A DNA stretch of 64,000 bases from Valencia hispanica (taxonomy: Eukaryota; Chordata; Actinopteri; Cyprinodontiformes; Valenciidae), in the NCBI GenBank assembly GCA_963556495.2, contig OY747721.1, forward strand, positions 34,410,849 through 34,474,848, read 5' to 3'. The notes under the pieces were generated by a model, which saw only the letters and a list, made by a program, of their open reading frames with translations, did no database searches and was not told the DNA's origin. Positions 24,500 through 35,934 of the stretch are shown here, piece by piece. Each line of letters starts with the position of its first letter. Position 1 is the first letter of the stretch. A program made the translations under genes and the position numbers.

Positions 24500-24780
24500 T
24501 GAGGTTTGCTTCTTAATATGGTTGGATCACAAGTAAAGATTAGCTCTTTCTGATTAAAAGCTGCCTCTAAGTGCTAATTGGATTGCCTGAGTGATCCAGA
24601 AAGTTTGACAGTGGAAGTCCCAGGGGAGTTCCAATTACATGGAGAAATCTGCATTTCAAATCAGCAAACATCAAAATGGGCTTTACATACATTTAGCAGC
24701 TACGCATTGGCCTATGCAATTAATGGAGGCCCTGGTGGGTTTAAAATAAATTAACCTTAAATGACTGTAGCATCATTGTG
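24500..24780. other. Candidate conserved non-coding element
   Basis: A repeat-free stretch of balanced composition with TAATT cores (CTAATTGGATTGCC, GCAATTAATGGAGG) and no coding potential, sitting between transposons. Its texture resembles vertebrate conserved enhancers. This is judgement only; no alignment was possible. Confidence 0.3.
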
Positions 24781-24814
24781 TTTCGAAAAATGTTTTGAAT
24801 TGAGTTAATTTGTG

Positions 24815-25075
24815 TAATGCCAGCTGCATGGAGCAGCAGCAACAAGGTAGTGGGCTCAAATCCTGGCCTGAGCTTTTCGGCGTGAACCTTGCATTCTTTC
24901 TCTTTGCATGGGTGGGCTCTCTTCAGGTTATCCGGTCTCTTCCCACAGTCAGGAAATCGGAAATGTTTTGTTAACTACGTTCTAAATGGTCCTACGGTGT
25001 AAATGCTTATGAGGGTTCTTCTTGTTTGCCATGTGTTGCCCTGTGATGGCCCGGATGACATGTTTCTAAATCTTA
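24815..25075 (+). repeat. SINE-like repeat, diverged copy
   Basis: GGGCTCAAATCCTGGCCTGA gives the B-box, followed by a GGTGGGCTCTCTTCAGG block and GTTGCCCTGTGATGGCCCG, collinear with 1125-1497. It lacks the GATG tail. Confidence 0.65.
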
Positions 25076-25647
25076 TTCAGACTGGGCCCTTGCCTTGTCT
25101 AGATTGTCTAGACTCCTGTGTCATCTCATTCTGTCTTCTCTTCAGATCCTGCGTCAGGTGTTCTATAGGAAGAACATTGATTTGGTTTTGTTGCACCCCT
25201 TCTGTGTTGGTCACATGTTTTGGATCACTATCTTGTTCAAAGATCCGGTGATGATGTTATTAGTAATTATATTTATTTCGTATAGTCCACCAGATCTTAA
25301 TTTGAAAATATTCAGGTGTTCCCAGCACCCTCAGGACAAAAATGGTGTAACGGTGCAAGTGGCCCTGTCAGTTTGGTATGTACATGTAACAAACAAATAC
25401 AGCATTCTTTTATTTAAACAGATTTTATTCTCAAATATAGGTCTTATTGACAGTGGGGCAAAAAAGTATTTGGCAATCATTGATTGTGCAATTTGTCCCA
25501 CTTAAAAAGATGAGAGGTCTGTCATTTTCATCATAGGTACACTTCAAATGTGAGCGACAAAAGAAAGAAACCAGGACATCACATGGTATGATTTTTAAAG
25601 AATGTATTTGTATAATGGGCAGAAAATACACATTTGGTCAATAAAAT

Positions 25648-26403
25648 ATAAACCTTCGCGGTCTCTGCGCTCCTCTGGCAGCCGTCTCCTTGTCACCCCA
25701 AAAGTCAGGACACACACGCATGGCGAGGCGTCTTTCCAGTTCTGGAACAGGCTGCCAGAGGACCTCAGGGCTGCAGAGAACGTTCATGTTTTTAAGAGCA
25801 GTCTCAAGACTCACCTTTTTAGCTTAGCTTTTAACTGATTATTATTTATCACTGTTTGTTTAATTGCTCTGGATGTTTTATATGATTATATTTTTTATCA
25901 GTTTAACTTTTCAATCTTAGCACATTAATTTACCGTTTCTTTTTATACTTTAATTTATCTTAATCCCCGTTCCAGTGTTTGCTCTATGGGAGCCCTCTGC
26001 CCTGGGAGCAGTGGTCGGCTGTAGCTGCCTGGGTGCTCTCCAGGTGGAGCTGGGGTGGAGGTGGGGGTCTTGGCCTTGCCTCCACAGGGCGCCCTGTGTC
26101 GGTGCCTCGGCTGCTGCTGTTAATCTACTGCTGCCGGGGCAGATGGCTCCTCTGATGGCGTTTCCTTGCATGGTTCATCTACACTCGGCCCAATGTCCTT
26201 TTAACTTTTTCTTTTAACTGTGTGTGTGCATGGGAGATGGGTTGGGGGGAGGGGGGTATAACTGTGACCATGCTTTTAAATCTGTGGGGGAGGGAAGGGA
26301 AGGTGGTTTTATGTGGGGTCATTTTAATCTGTAAAGCACTTTGTGATGCAACTTCTTGTATGAAAAGCGCTTTATAAATAAAGTTTGATTTGATTTGATT
26401 TGA
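25648..26403 (+). mobile_element. L2/CR1-like LINE 3' end inside Tc1
   Basis: Starts in the last coding part of ORF2 (RSLRSSGSRLLVTPKV ... FWNRLPEDLRAAENVHVFKS, then LFSLAFN stop), continues through a long GC-rich 3' untranslated region with a G-rich run at about 26243-26260, and ends AATAAAGTTTGATTTGATTT with tandem TTTGA units. About 11 codons before FWNRLP are missing relative to the copy at 21496-22281. The Tc1 sequence continues on both sides. Confidence 0.8.
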
Positions 26404-26469
26404 ATAAGAAAAGTTCACCTCAGTACTTTGTAATGTAACTTTGGTTGGCAATGACAGAGGTCAAATGTT

Positions 26470-27130
26470 TCCACACTGTAGCTGGTATTTTGGTCCATGC
26501 AGATCTTCTTTAGAGCTGTGATGTTTTGGGGCTGTCGCTGGGCAACACGGAGTTTCGACCACCTCCACAGATTCTCTATTGAATTGAGGTCTGGAGACTG
26601 GCTAGGCCACTCCAGAACCTTGAAATGCTTTTTACGTAGTCACACCTTTGTTGCCCAGGCGAAGTGTTTGGGATCATTCTCATGCTGGAAGATCCAGCCA
26701 CATTTCATTGTTAATGCTCCCACTAATGGAAGGAGGTTTTTGTTCAAAACCATGGTCCCATCCATCTTTTCCTTAATATGTAACATACATCCTGTCCTGT
26801 TCACAGAAAAACAGCCCCAAAGCATAATGTTTCCACCCCCAAGCTTCACAGTGGGTATAGTGTTCTTTGGATGCAAATCCGCATTTTTTCGCATCCAAAC
26901 CTGGCTAGTGGCAGTTATACCGAAGAGTTATATTTTGGTCTCATCTGACCACATGACATTCTCTCAATCCTTCTCTGGATTATCCAGATGGTCTCTGGCA
27001 CGCTTTAGACGGGCCTGGACATGTGCTGGCTTAAGCAGGGTGATCTTTCGAGCGATGCAGGATTTTGATCCATAGTTGATCCTGGTGTCCTTAGACAGAT
27101 CTCTGGTGTGGCCATGGTGGAGGTATGACT
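26470..27130 (-). pseudogene. Tc1-like transposase remnant
   Basis: The complement of 26894-26640 reads [33 protein letters not shown] and [15 protein letters not shown]. In the last block the catalytic aspartate normally found before NDPK is a glutamate (GAG). The complement of about 26570-26640 has the segment leading to the third catalytic residue. The N-terminal half (about 26900-27130) is broken by stops. Non-functional. Confidence 0.75.
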
Positions 27131-27395
27131 GAAAGTGTGGACAGGTGTCTTTTACACAGATAATGAGTTCAAACAGGTGCCATTAATACAGATAACGAGT
27201 GGGGGATAGAAGACCTTCTTAAAGAAGGGGTATCAGGTCTGTGAGGGTCAGAATTCTTGCTTGTTTGTAGATGTTAAATACTTATTTTCTGCACCATTAA
27301 ACAATTAAATTCTTTAGAAATCATACAATGTGATTTCTTGGATATATTTCTACAGTCTGTCTCTCACAGTTGAAGTGTACCAATACAAAAATGAC

Positions 27396-28771
27396 TGAGT
27401 TAAATCATTTGACAGGTACTGTTAGGGGTGCGAATTTTTGAGGCAGTTGAGGCAAAGCAATTGTAATCTCTCATTCAATGAGATCCCTCATTTTGGACCA
27501 AATGCTTATTTTCTGCACCATTACAAAATCACTCATTTTTACTGTAAGCTTATATTACTCTAATAAAGATGAAGTTATGCCTTTATTTTTTTATATATTT
27601 ACCAGAAATACTAATAACTGTGGACAGTGTCCTCCATGAAACATTACCATTTAGATTGTGTAGACGAAGTCTAATTCTGTTACTCATCTCTGGTTCTGTA
27701 ATCTATATTTTATTTGCTACAGCTGCTAAAAGCTCCACTGAAGCTACAAACTGCTCTGAATTTGCAAATTCATACTGCAGTTTATCAGGTACATAAAGTT
27801 GTTAAACCAGGGCGGGTTTCAAATCCTTCCCAATTATATTCAACTGATTTCTCTCATGTTCTGATTTTTTTCATCACTCTACATCTTCACCTTGCTCCAG
27901 CAAGAACAACAGTCAGAAGGGTGAACAACATGACCCAGCATAAAAAAACAAGTTTGATCCTACCTTTGAGAAAAGCCATTTAGAAGTGATATTATCTGTT
28001 TACTTCTTTACAAGATAAAACGGTGCTTTGTTCTGCTAAGATTACTTAAATTAATTTGGCTCAGAGGCTCAGTGGGAGAGATGCAAGTTAATTTCCATGG
28101 CAAAACATAGGTTGTCAATTGTTTAAAATATTACTTTAATTCAAAATCGTGGTCAGATTTTAAAATGGATAAGTAATTTCATGACACTTTTCTGAAATAA
28201 AAAGAACCTTCTGGGAACTTAAACAAGAATCTACCAAGATAATATCCTATATTAGCATCTTCTTAGGCCTATCGCTCCTTATGGCTGTTGACAGATTACT
28301 TTGCCGACAAATAAAACATGCTTCTAAAATAGAAGATATCATAGATGAGTGAATGCCTGGTGGTGACACAGGATGAAGCAAACACTTTTGGAACAACGAT
28401 GAGCTATGCGAGTTCAGGGCATGTAACAGATGTAGGGAGGATGGATTTATCCGCTCCCATCAAAAGCAGACTTTTTGTTTTAGGATTATAAAACTATTGA
28501 ATCCTGGATTTATTGGAGGAAAAATCCCAAAAACTCAGAGATTAGGAAATGACACAGTTAATGACACAACCAGATCCCTAAGTCAACCATGGGTGTTGTT
28601 TGTGAGCATAAAGTTTACCTGCTATGGAAATGCTCTCTTTGGAAATTTACAACAAACTGTGTCCTACCAGTCTAAACAGAAATAAAATGAAATTCACAAA
28701 AATCCTGATTGATATGCCCCTTAAGTATTTTGTAACAAACCTTTATACCTTTATATTGTCAGTACACAATA
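27396..28771. other. Unassigned
   Basis: 27475-27540 repeats a stretch of the adjacent Tc1 end (AATGCTTATTTTCTGCACCA), probably a local duplication. The remainder is unrecognised; short open frames have no motif. Confidence 0.35.
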
Positions 28772-29115
28772 GGTACGTTTACATGTGCAAAATGTCTTTA
28801 ATCTGATCATAGATCGGATTAGAATTTGTCCAAAAATGTATCCGATTATGACAAGCTTTTATATCCATCATACGTTCAATCGGAATAAATCACTTGGACA
28901 TGCGCAATACTATCTAACACACCAGAAATGGCTGTAGAAGAAGTAACAGCATTCCGTTGTAAACAAACATTGCTGCGTGCGTTTAAAATGGAGCAGCACG
29001 GTGTTCCTCAGAGCGCGCTTTTATTTTTTCTGGTCACGGTTTTACATCTACAAGCCTTTATTGTTCTGTACACAGTCGAATTCTAATCCGAATCCCTTTA
29101 TTGTTTTACGCCAAC
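28772..29115. mobile_element. Probable short DNA element (GTACGTTTACATG type)
   Basis: Starts with GGTACGTTTACATGTGC and contains repeated AATCGGA / TCCGAT units in both orientations (about 28810-28885 and 29080-29095), as in a common fish non-autonomous family. Ends are not a clean inverted repeat. Confidence 0.4.
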
Positions 29116-29127
29116 GTAAGGTACGTC

Positions 29128-29446
29128 TACACATTGTTGGGACCCATTTTACACAGGTGAACTGAAGAGACTGCATTTCCCACCATTTCTAGCTGTGCCC
29201 CAACACATTCCCATTGGTCCATGGCCAACAATGACATCACAAAGTGTATAAAAGGGGCAGCAACGAGCGCCAGAATTTGTCTTTACAAGTTGCTCTGCCA
29301 GTGGAAGAGGACACTCATCACCGGTGAATCCCTTTATTTCTGATCTGCTGGGCAGGAAATAAATTCCCAGAAAATCTTCTAAGTGCCACTGTCTATCCAG
29401 TGTCTGCCACTGTCTATCCAAGTCAGTTCTTTAAGAAGACAGCTCA
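29128..29446 (+). promoter_or_regulatory. Promoter-like block, possibly a solo LTR
   Basis: In order: inverted CCAAT (CATTGG, about 29212), a CRE-like TGACATCA (29232-29239), a TATA box TATAAAAGG (29247-29255) and an AATAAA about 100 bp further on. The block can be drawn from TGTTGGGACC to AGAAGACA, i.e. TG...CA, as in an LTR. No flanking duplication or second LTR is seen, so it could instead be an ordinary promoter. Confidence 0.35.
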
Positions 29447-31461
29447 AAAGCCTTCACGGCCCGCAAATGGAACCGTGGTTCCTAGTGTTGCTTTCGTCAG
29501 CGAAAACTATTACTAAATATGGTCGTCAACGAACCTTTATCACGTGACTAAAACGAGACGAGACATAACGTAAATGCTGGTCATGCGACAATGACTATAA
29601 TTAAATGTATAATGAAATATTGTCGACGAACAAAAACGAGAATAAATGTGGTTTACGAAATAAAAACTATGCTAAAATGTCTCTCCATTTTCGTTGACCA
29701 AAACGAGACGAGAGAGGAAATGTTACAACGCTATCTCGTTTAGTCGAGTTATTATTGTTATTATTATTATGTTTTTTTGTAGTTTTTCCTGTTTCCAGAG
29801 CCCGTTTCCCTCACAGGCGACATCACTTCCTCAAGCTCCACTCGCGGCATTATTTAGAAGATGCACTGTTCCAGTGAGTAGCGAGAGAACTTTGAGTACT
29901 GACTGAGTAGGGTTGCCAACGTCCCATAAAAAACGGAATTGTCCCGTATTCAGAGAAAATTTTACGCGTTCCATATTGAGGTAAGAAGAAACGTGATTTG
30001 TCCCGTACGTCAGCTAGAATGAAAAAAAGACACAGAGCTGGAGTTATTCTGTGTCTTTACGCTGCGCAGCTGCTTCGTCTTCTCTCATTTTCTCCCCCTC
30101 CCCTCTCCTGTTGCCGTTTAAATCATGAAACTGATCAATGATCAGCTGATCGGCTTTTCTATCGTAAGTCTCTTGCGCAGTGATGTAAAAAATTTTCTGT
30201 TTGTTATCTTTTACAAGGTTTTATGATTAAAGTTCTATAATAATGATTTACTTAAGTTTTATAATAATGATTTTACTTATTGCAGGAACTAAGGGTAAAA
30301 AGGGGAAGTCATAAGAGTGCTCAGTTGCATGAAGAACAGGAAACGCTTGAACCGCAGGTGCAGAGTGTCAGCAGCACCGGATGTATTTGAGACTGACACA
30401 AGGCAGGCAGTAGCTGATCATGAGGCAGACTCATGAGGAGAGCAAATTCAGCATACCAACAGGGAGCAAAAATTTGAATGTGTTGCAATTAACCTATCAC
30501 AAATGTATAAGTATTTTCTAAAGTAGTTTTGTGAGCAAACGGGAGGGACCGCCCCTCCCTTTGCGGGTTGTATAATGCTGTGTCGCTATAATAAAAAGGG
30601 CAGAGGCGCAAAATAATCTCCGGAGATTGTGCTGGTAATTATTGCTACACATCTCCCCATGCCTGTTTAACTTAACTTCTGAGTGACTGTTTTCTTTCTT
30701 TCAGATTGAGAGATAAAAAAGAACCGATAGAGAGAAAGGATTAGACAGACTAGAGAATTATTACTCATTCTCAACAGCAGAAAGAGGAAACCAATGGATG
30801 TCGCGCTAAACAATAGCAGCATGTTTAATGTTGATAAGCTGCTTAAACATTCCTGCTCATCAGAACTAAAAAGGTTATGAAGAAACAGGTTAACGTTTTA
30901 GGTGACATGAATGAGTTGAAGTGAAGTTATTAACTGTTTCTGAGATACAAATAACAGGATCGTTTTCTGACAGCTGGTAACTGTGCAGGGGCGGCTCTAG
31001 CAAACTTTTGCGAGGGGGCCAGGTAGGGCATTAACAGGGAAAGGGGGGGCACAAATAAATACTTTTCTTTCTTATTCTCATTTAAAATGTCTAGCTTTTA
31101 ATAAATAACTATCTGAATCTTACAACCAAAGTAGTCATCTGATGTTAAATGTATAGAAATCCATAATATAATAAGAACCTTGTTTGAAATAGGTTTGGCT
31201 AAAAGAACATTTTGGTTTTGTCTATACTACAAAGTACTTATACTATACTGACAGTGTTAAATAGAATTGGATAACTAAAAAGAGACTAAAATACAATTTT
31301 CATTGACTAAAAATAGACTAAATGTCATCAGTTTTTGTCGACTAAAACTAGACGAAAATAGTAAATGATAATAATGACTAAAATAAGACTAAAATGCTCA
31401 GACTTTTAGTTGACTGAAACTTGACTAGACTAAAAAGAGTATGAACATGACAAAAACTAAT

Positions 31462-33026
31462 CCATCCATCCATCTTCTTCCGCTTATCCGGGGTCGGGTC
31501 GCTGGGGCAGCAGCTTAAGCAAGGACAACCAGACTTCCCTCTCCCCAGCCACTTGTTCCAGCTCCTCAGGAGGAATCCCAAGGCGCTCCCAGGCCAGCCG
31601 AGAAACATTGTCCCTCCAGCGTGTCCTGGGCCTTCCCATGGCCAAGAGCTTCGCCTTTCAGCTTAGCTCTCTCTTCACCACGACAGACCGGTACAGCGCC
31701 CGCATAACTGCAGATGCCCTACCAATCAGTCTATCGATCTCCCGCTCCAGTTTTCCCTCATTCGTGAACAAGACCCCCAAATACTTAAACTCCTCCACTT
31801 GGGGAAGGACCTCATTCCCGACCTGGAGAAGGCACCCCACCCTTTTCCGGCTCAAGACCATGGCCTCGGATTTGGAGGTGCTGATTCTCATCCCAGCCGC
31901 TTCACACTTGGCTGCGAACCGCTCCAGCGAAAGCTGTAGATCACGTTCCGATGAAGCCAACAGGACGACGTCATCTGCAAAAGGCAGAGACCCGATCCTG
32001 AGGCCACCAAAACGTATACCCTCAGCACCTTGGCTGTGCCTAGAAATCCTGTCCATGAAAGTTATGAACAGGATCGGTGACAAAGGGCAACCTTGGCGGA
32101 GTCCAACTCTCACCGGAAAGAAGCCCGACTTACTGCCGGCAATGCGAACCAAACTCTGGCACCGGTCGTACAGGGACCTAACAGCCCGTATCAAGGGGCC
32201 CGGTACCCCATACACCCGGAGCACCCCCCACAGAGCCCCCCGAGGGACACGGTCGAACGCCTTCTCCAAGTCCACAAAACACATGTTGGGCGAACTCCCA
32301 CGCACCCTCCAGGACCCTGCTGAGGGTGTAAAGCTGGTCCAGTGTTCCACGGCCAGGACAAAAACCGCATTGTTCCTCCTGGATCCGAGGTTCGATTATC
32401 TGTCGGACCCTCCTCTCCAGAACCCCAGAATAGACCTTACCAGGGAGGCTCAGAAGTGTGATACCCCTGTAGTTGGAACACACTCTGTGGTCCCCCTTTT
32501 TAAACAGGGGGACCACCACCCCGGTCTGCCAATCCAAGGGAACTGCCCCCAATGTCCACGCAATATTGCAGAGTCATTAACCAACACAGCCCCACAACAT
32601 CCAGGGCCTTGAGGAACTCCGGCCGAATCTCATCCACCCCCGGAGCCTTGCAACCGAGAAGCTTTTTAACGACCTCTGTGACATCAGCACCAGAGATTGG
32701 AGAGCCCGACCCAAAGTCCCCAAACCCTGCTTCCAGATTGGAAGGCGTGCTGGTGGGATTGAGGAGGTCTTCGAAGTATTCCATCGACCGACCCAAAACG
32801 TCCCGCGTCGAGGTCAGCAGCACACCATCCCCACTGTAAACAGTGTGGGTGGCAGACCGCTCCCCCCCCCCCCCCGAGACGCTGGATGGTGGACCAGAAT
32901 CGCTTCGAAGCCGTACGGAAGTCGTTCTCCATGGCCTCTCCAAACTCTTCCCACGCCTGAGTTTTTGCCTCCGCGACCATCCGAGCTGCACTCTGCTTTG
33001 CCTGCCGGTACCTGACAGCATCCCTT
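31462..33026 (-). mobile_element. RTE/Rex3-like LINE fragment with target duplication
   Basis: Flanked by AAACTAAT at 31454-31461 and 33027-33034. The 3' end on the minus strand is CCGGATAAGCGGAAGAAGAT followed by GGAT repeats, the usual tail of this group. It is 5'-truncated, internally deleted and frameshifted. It lies inside the hAT element at 29483-33102. Confidence 0.85.
31500..33020 (-). pseudogene. Reverse transcriptase of RTE/Rex3-like LINE
   Basis: On the minus strand, in order: a linker with RPEFLKALDVVG (about 32600), the RT fingers WQTGVVVPLFKKGD and NYRGITLL (about 32530-32440), the first catalytic block CFVDLEKAFDRVPR (about 32280), RQGCPLSPILF, and the catalytic FADDVVLL (about 31975). 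These are RT motifs 1 to 5; the polymerase would copy the element's RNA at a nicked target. Breaks: a frameshift near the 14-bp C run at 32863-32876, another near 32290 between frames, a stop after KREL-S near 31655, and a deletion that joins the segment after that to RPRTRWRDNVSRLAWERLG, removing roughly 90 residues normal for the family. The endonuclease is absent. Confidence 0.85.
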
Positions 33027-33110
33027 AAACTAATAAAAACTAAAATGACAGCAAAGACTAGACTAAAACTAAAATTAAAACAAGCCGCCAAAAACAACAC
33101 TAGTGGTTCC

Positions 33111-33332
33111 GAAGATCTCCTTGTGCACACAACTCCCTCATTTGCCCAACTTCACATGCTTTGCTCCCCTCTTTGTGGACTGGACCTGATCACTCAACGC
33201 AAGTAGGACTGAACAGGTTCATTTATTCTAATCTTCTGTCTGGGAAGATAAATAGGGAAATTATAAGTCAGAATGAGTTAGACCAAACGCATGAGCTTGT
33301 GAGCTGTTTTATTTGTTGTGTGTTTGAAACTG

Positions 33333-33396
<64 letters not shown>

Positions 33397-34567
33397 TATA
33401 TTTCAAGTAGCATTGTGTTTTGAATTGATTCTCTGTTGCTTATTGTTTGTACCCTCCAAATATTATTCATTTTCTAAGTTAAGCAGTTCAGTTGCATGCG
33501 GTGGAATAGATGCTGTCAGGCACTACACTCAAACAATCAACAAGAAAGACGTTGAGAAAACAATTTAAATGATAAACAGGGTTTTAAAGACCACATCAAC
33601 ATGCTCTGCCCGACCACATTTGCAACAATGCCATCAAATATAAATGTACAACCAGAACACGGGCCAGCTTCATTTTTTACACTCAGGAAAATGGAATACA
33701 AATGAATACGAATACAGATACTGATCCATAATCTGCATTACAATAACCGTTAGCATCTTGAACAAAATCTAATTCCAGTGAGCCTTTTTCTGAGAATTAC
33801 ACAACGGAAAACAAATACTAATACTGAGAAAAACACATCTTTCAAACAAATTGCTACATCCATTGTGAGTGTCAATATAATTGGCTAATAGTACAATTAT
33901 GAAATATTTCCTTGTGTCAATCCAAATGAGATGACTCCATTATGTGAATGCAGAACCCACAAAAAGATTAATTTACTCACTGATTCCTCTACTGCTCTCA
34001 TGAAATGTAATGCCAATAAGCAGTTCATCATTATGCGTCAGCCACTAACTTCTAAAAAGCTAGACTCATTCCACTTTTATGTACGATCACTCCTAAAAGA
34101 AGATTATGTTAATATTTTGCATGGAATTTATATTCATTGCCTCTCCCTTTCATTTACTGTTCCTTTCTCTCATTGCCAGTCTAAGTCCTTGTGTGTTAGT
34201 CTTTTGCTCCAAGTTTTCATTTCCTTTACCAGTCATGTTGACTTCCTTGCGTTACCATTGTTGTTCATGCCCGTGTCCTAATTAATGCTAAGCGTATGTA
34301 TAGGCCTGACTCTGTTTCCGGTCAGTCTGTCTTGTTAACATTTCCCTGTATATCTTCTGTCATATCTCCTCCTACCACCATCCTCATATATCACAGAGCT
34401 GGTACCTTCATTTGTCATTTATGTACATGGAATCTACAAGCAGTGACAGCACCATGCACATTTATTGGCAGCCCTGGTGAAATATTGTAAAATAAAATAA
34501 AAAAAGTTTGCTTTTAACAAAGTAACGTAATCCCTGAAAAGACCTTGAAAAACCTGACCTTTGTTTA
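33111..34567. other. Unassigned, with a CT microsatellite
   Basis: The (CT)n run is listed separately. A 116-codon open frame at 33931-34281 (+) has no motif and is likely chance. Confidence 0.35.
33334..33392. repeat. (TC)n microsatellite
   Basis: About 29 uninterrupted TC units. Confidence 0.95.
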
Positions 34568-35056
34568 TGTAAAATGGACCCCAGCTATTCGCGAGGCTTA
34601 GGGACGACAACCACTCGCAAATACCTGAAAAGCACTAATACTTGAGAACTTCGCACATACTTGCCAATTTTATTAATTATTATTAATTTAAACACCAAAT
34701 ACACCTTAATATGTATTATTGCGCACAGTGGAAACCATCTTGCCATTACTGCAGAATCTAAAATCGACGCTTTTATCTCTGCTCTTGGAGTTTCAACAAA
34801 TCAGCATCAAGGAAAATGAATGGCACTCCTGAACTGGCTGCTTTGCTATTGGCTGCCAATAGCGTGTCAAGTAGCATTGTGTCTAGGTATTTCAGCTTCC
34901 CAAGCTGCATTTTCTCTTGCATACTTTAGATGTGTAATCCTGAAAAAAACCACAAATGGGCACATTTTTAGCAAATAACTTAGAGCTATGTTCCACAGCA
35001 AAAACCTGCGAATATGTGAATCCACAAATACTGAACCATGAATGGATGTGGGTCTA
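34568..35056 (+). mobile_element. Tigger-like short element, copy B
   Basis: Collinear with copy A (23035-23450). Near the left end are GACCCCAGCTATTCGCGAGG and CGCAAATACC; the interior has GCGCACAGTGGAAACC and TCAAGTAGCATTGTG; the right end has CCACAAATACTGAACCATGA. The ends resemble the inverted repeats of copy C but have lost the terminal bases. Confidence 0.6.
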
Positions 35057-35399
35057 CAGAACATTTATTTATTGGTGGGAAAATTTAATTTGTTTGTAAC
35101 AGAACCACACGTGCAGAATTGCTGATATTCTTTATCTATTTTGCACAAAGGAAAGCTTCCAGTTTTGGAAATGAAAGCAAGAAACACAGCAAAGTTCTTG
35201 CCTCACCACTTTTGAAAACCATAGCTGACATAAATGTTTAAATTAGTCATTTTACATCACTTGCCGTGACAACATTAGACACTTATTCATTGTTGACATC
35301 CAAGCTGTTAATCCTCCTATTTTGTCTCTTTCTCTCCTCCTCTGCCCATCCCTCCATTTGTCTCTATCACATAGATTCTCGAACACGAGCAATTGACCT
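35057..35399. other. Unassigned
   Basis: No gene or family seen. Confidence 0.4.
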
Positions 35400-35700
35400 C
35401 GGTAAGAGTATTCCAACTGTGTAAGCTGTGCCATGTAGGCGGCAGTAAATGGGAATTATCTGGCCTGGAAAGGTCAAATGATCTTTACTTTTGCTCGAGG
35501 GGCTCTGGTTACACCCTCAATCAGAGGATGCTTTCAAAGGCCAAAAGCCCTCAATCCATTTCCCTCCAATTGAACTCCCCAAACCATTAGGCCATAACAA
35601 ATGGCTGTGTGCACACCCTGTGAACACATTGTTGTATCTCTCACTGCTAATGACAGCTGTAGGGATGAAGCTGAATCTGTATTTCTGACCCATGTTCATC
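35400..35700. other. Candidate conserved non-coding element
   Basis: A repeat-free block of balanced composition with motifs such as GGTCAAATGATCTTTACTTT and GCTAATGACAGCTGT (an E-box CAGCTG). Open frames here overlap on both strands and look incidental. Conservation was not tested. Confidence 0.3.
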
Positions 35701-35934
35701 TATATTATATGTGAAGACTCAATCTTCAATTACTACAAACCAAATGTAACTAATGTTATAAAGCAGCTATCTGCATCAAACAAATTTTATGTTGAGTAGA
35801 TTTAACATAAGACAAGAAAATACGGTAAAAAGCCTATTGAAAAGCTTATGGTACACCATGTAGTTGGACTAGGACCGCAGACTTCCATATAATATCATTT
35901 TTTAACTGTTCCCCTTAAGTCAGCCTCTGGCAAC

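Larger units (their letters stand above)
25451..27395 (-). mobile_element. Tc1-like element split by an L2-like LINE
   Basis: The left end CAGTGGGGCAAAAAAGTATT at 25451 runs about 190 bp. The inverted counterpart is at about 27265-27395, where homology fades before the terminal bases, so the right end is lost. Same family as 2304-4365. The minus-strand transposase relic is at 26470-27130. An L2-like LINE is inserted at 25648-26403. Confidence 0.8.
29483..33102. mobile_element. hAT element with perfect 8-bp target duplication
   Basis: GTGGTTCC flanks both ends (29475-29482 and 33103-33110). The ends are TAGTGTTGCTTT and, inverted from 33102, TAGTGTTGTTTT. The subterminal parts are rich in AACGAGACGAGA and GACTAAAA-type repeats. 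About 29830-29904 (+) reads a decayed hAT dimerisation motif, VSSERTLST. Without the RTE insert at 31462-33026 the element is about 2.05 kb and non-autonomous. The interior also holds other known-looking repeats (a CCAACGTCCC... block at 29912; CAGGGGCGGCTCTAGC at 30987). Confidence 0.8.

Noticed and set aside
25095..25505. A 136-codon open frame on the plus strand
   Set aside because: Runs from a SINE edge into a Tc1 terminal repeat, so it cannot be a real gene.
26497..27075. A 192-codon open frame on the plus strand
   Set aside because: Antisense of the Tc1 transposase relic; the motifs [11 protein letters not shown] and NDPKH are on the minus strand.
31608..32612. A 334-codon open frame on the plus strand
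   Set aside because: It is the antisense of the RTE reverse transcriptase, whose motifs are on the minus strand. Antisense frames stay open because of the GC-rich codon use.
31454..33034. The direct repeats as a CRISPR or tandem array
   Set aside because: They are target-site duplications of a LINE; a CRISPR array is not expected in a fish chromosome and none is seen.
33161..33568. A 135-codon frame with a Ser-Leu run
   Set aside because: Translation of the (TC)n microsatellite; no coding support on either side.
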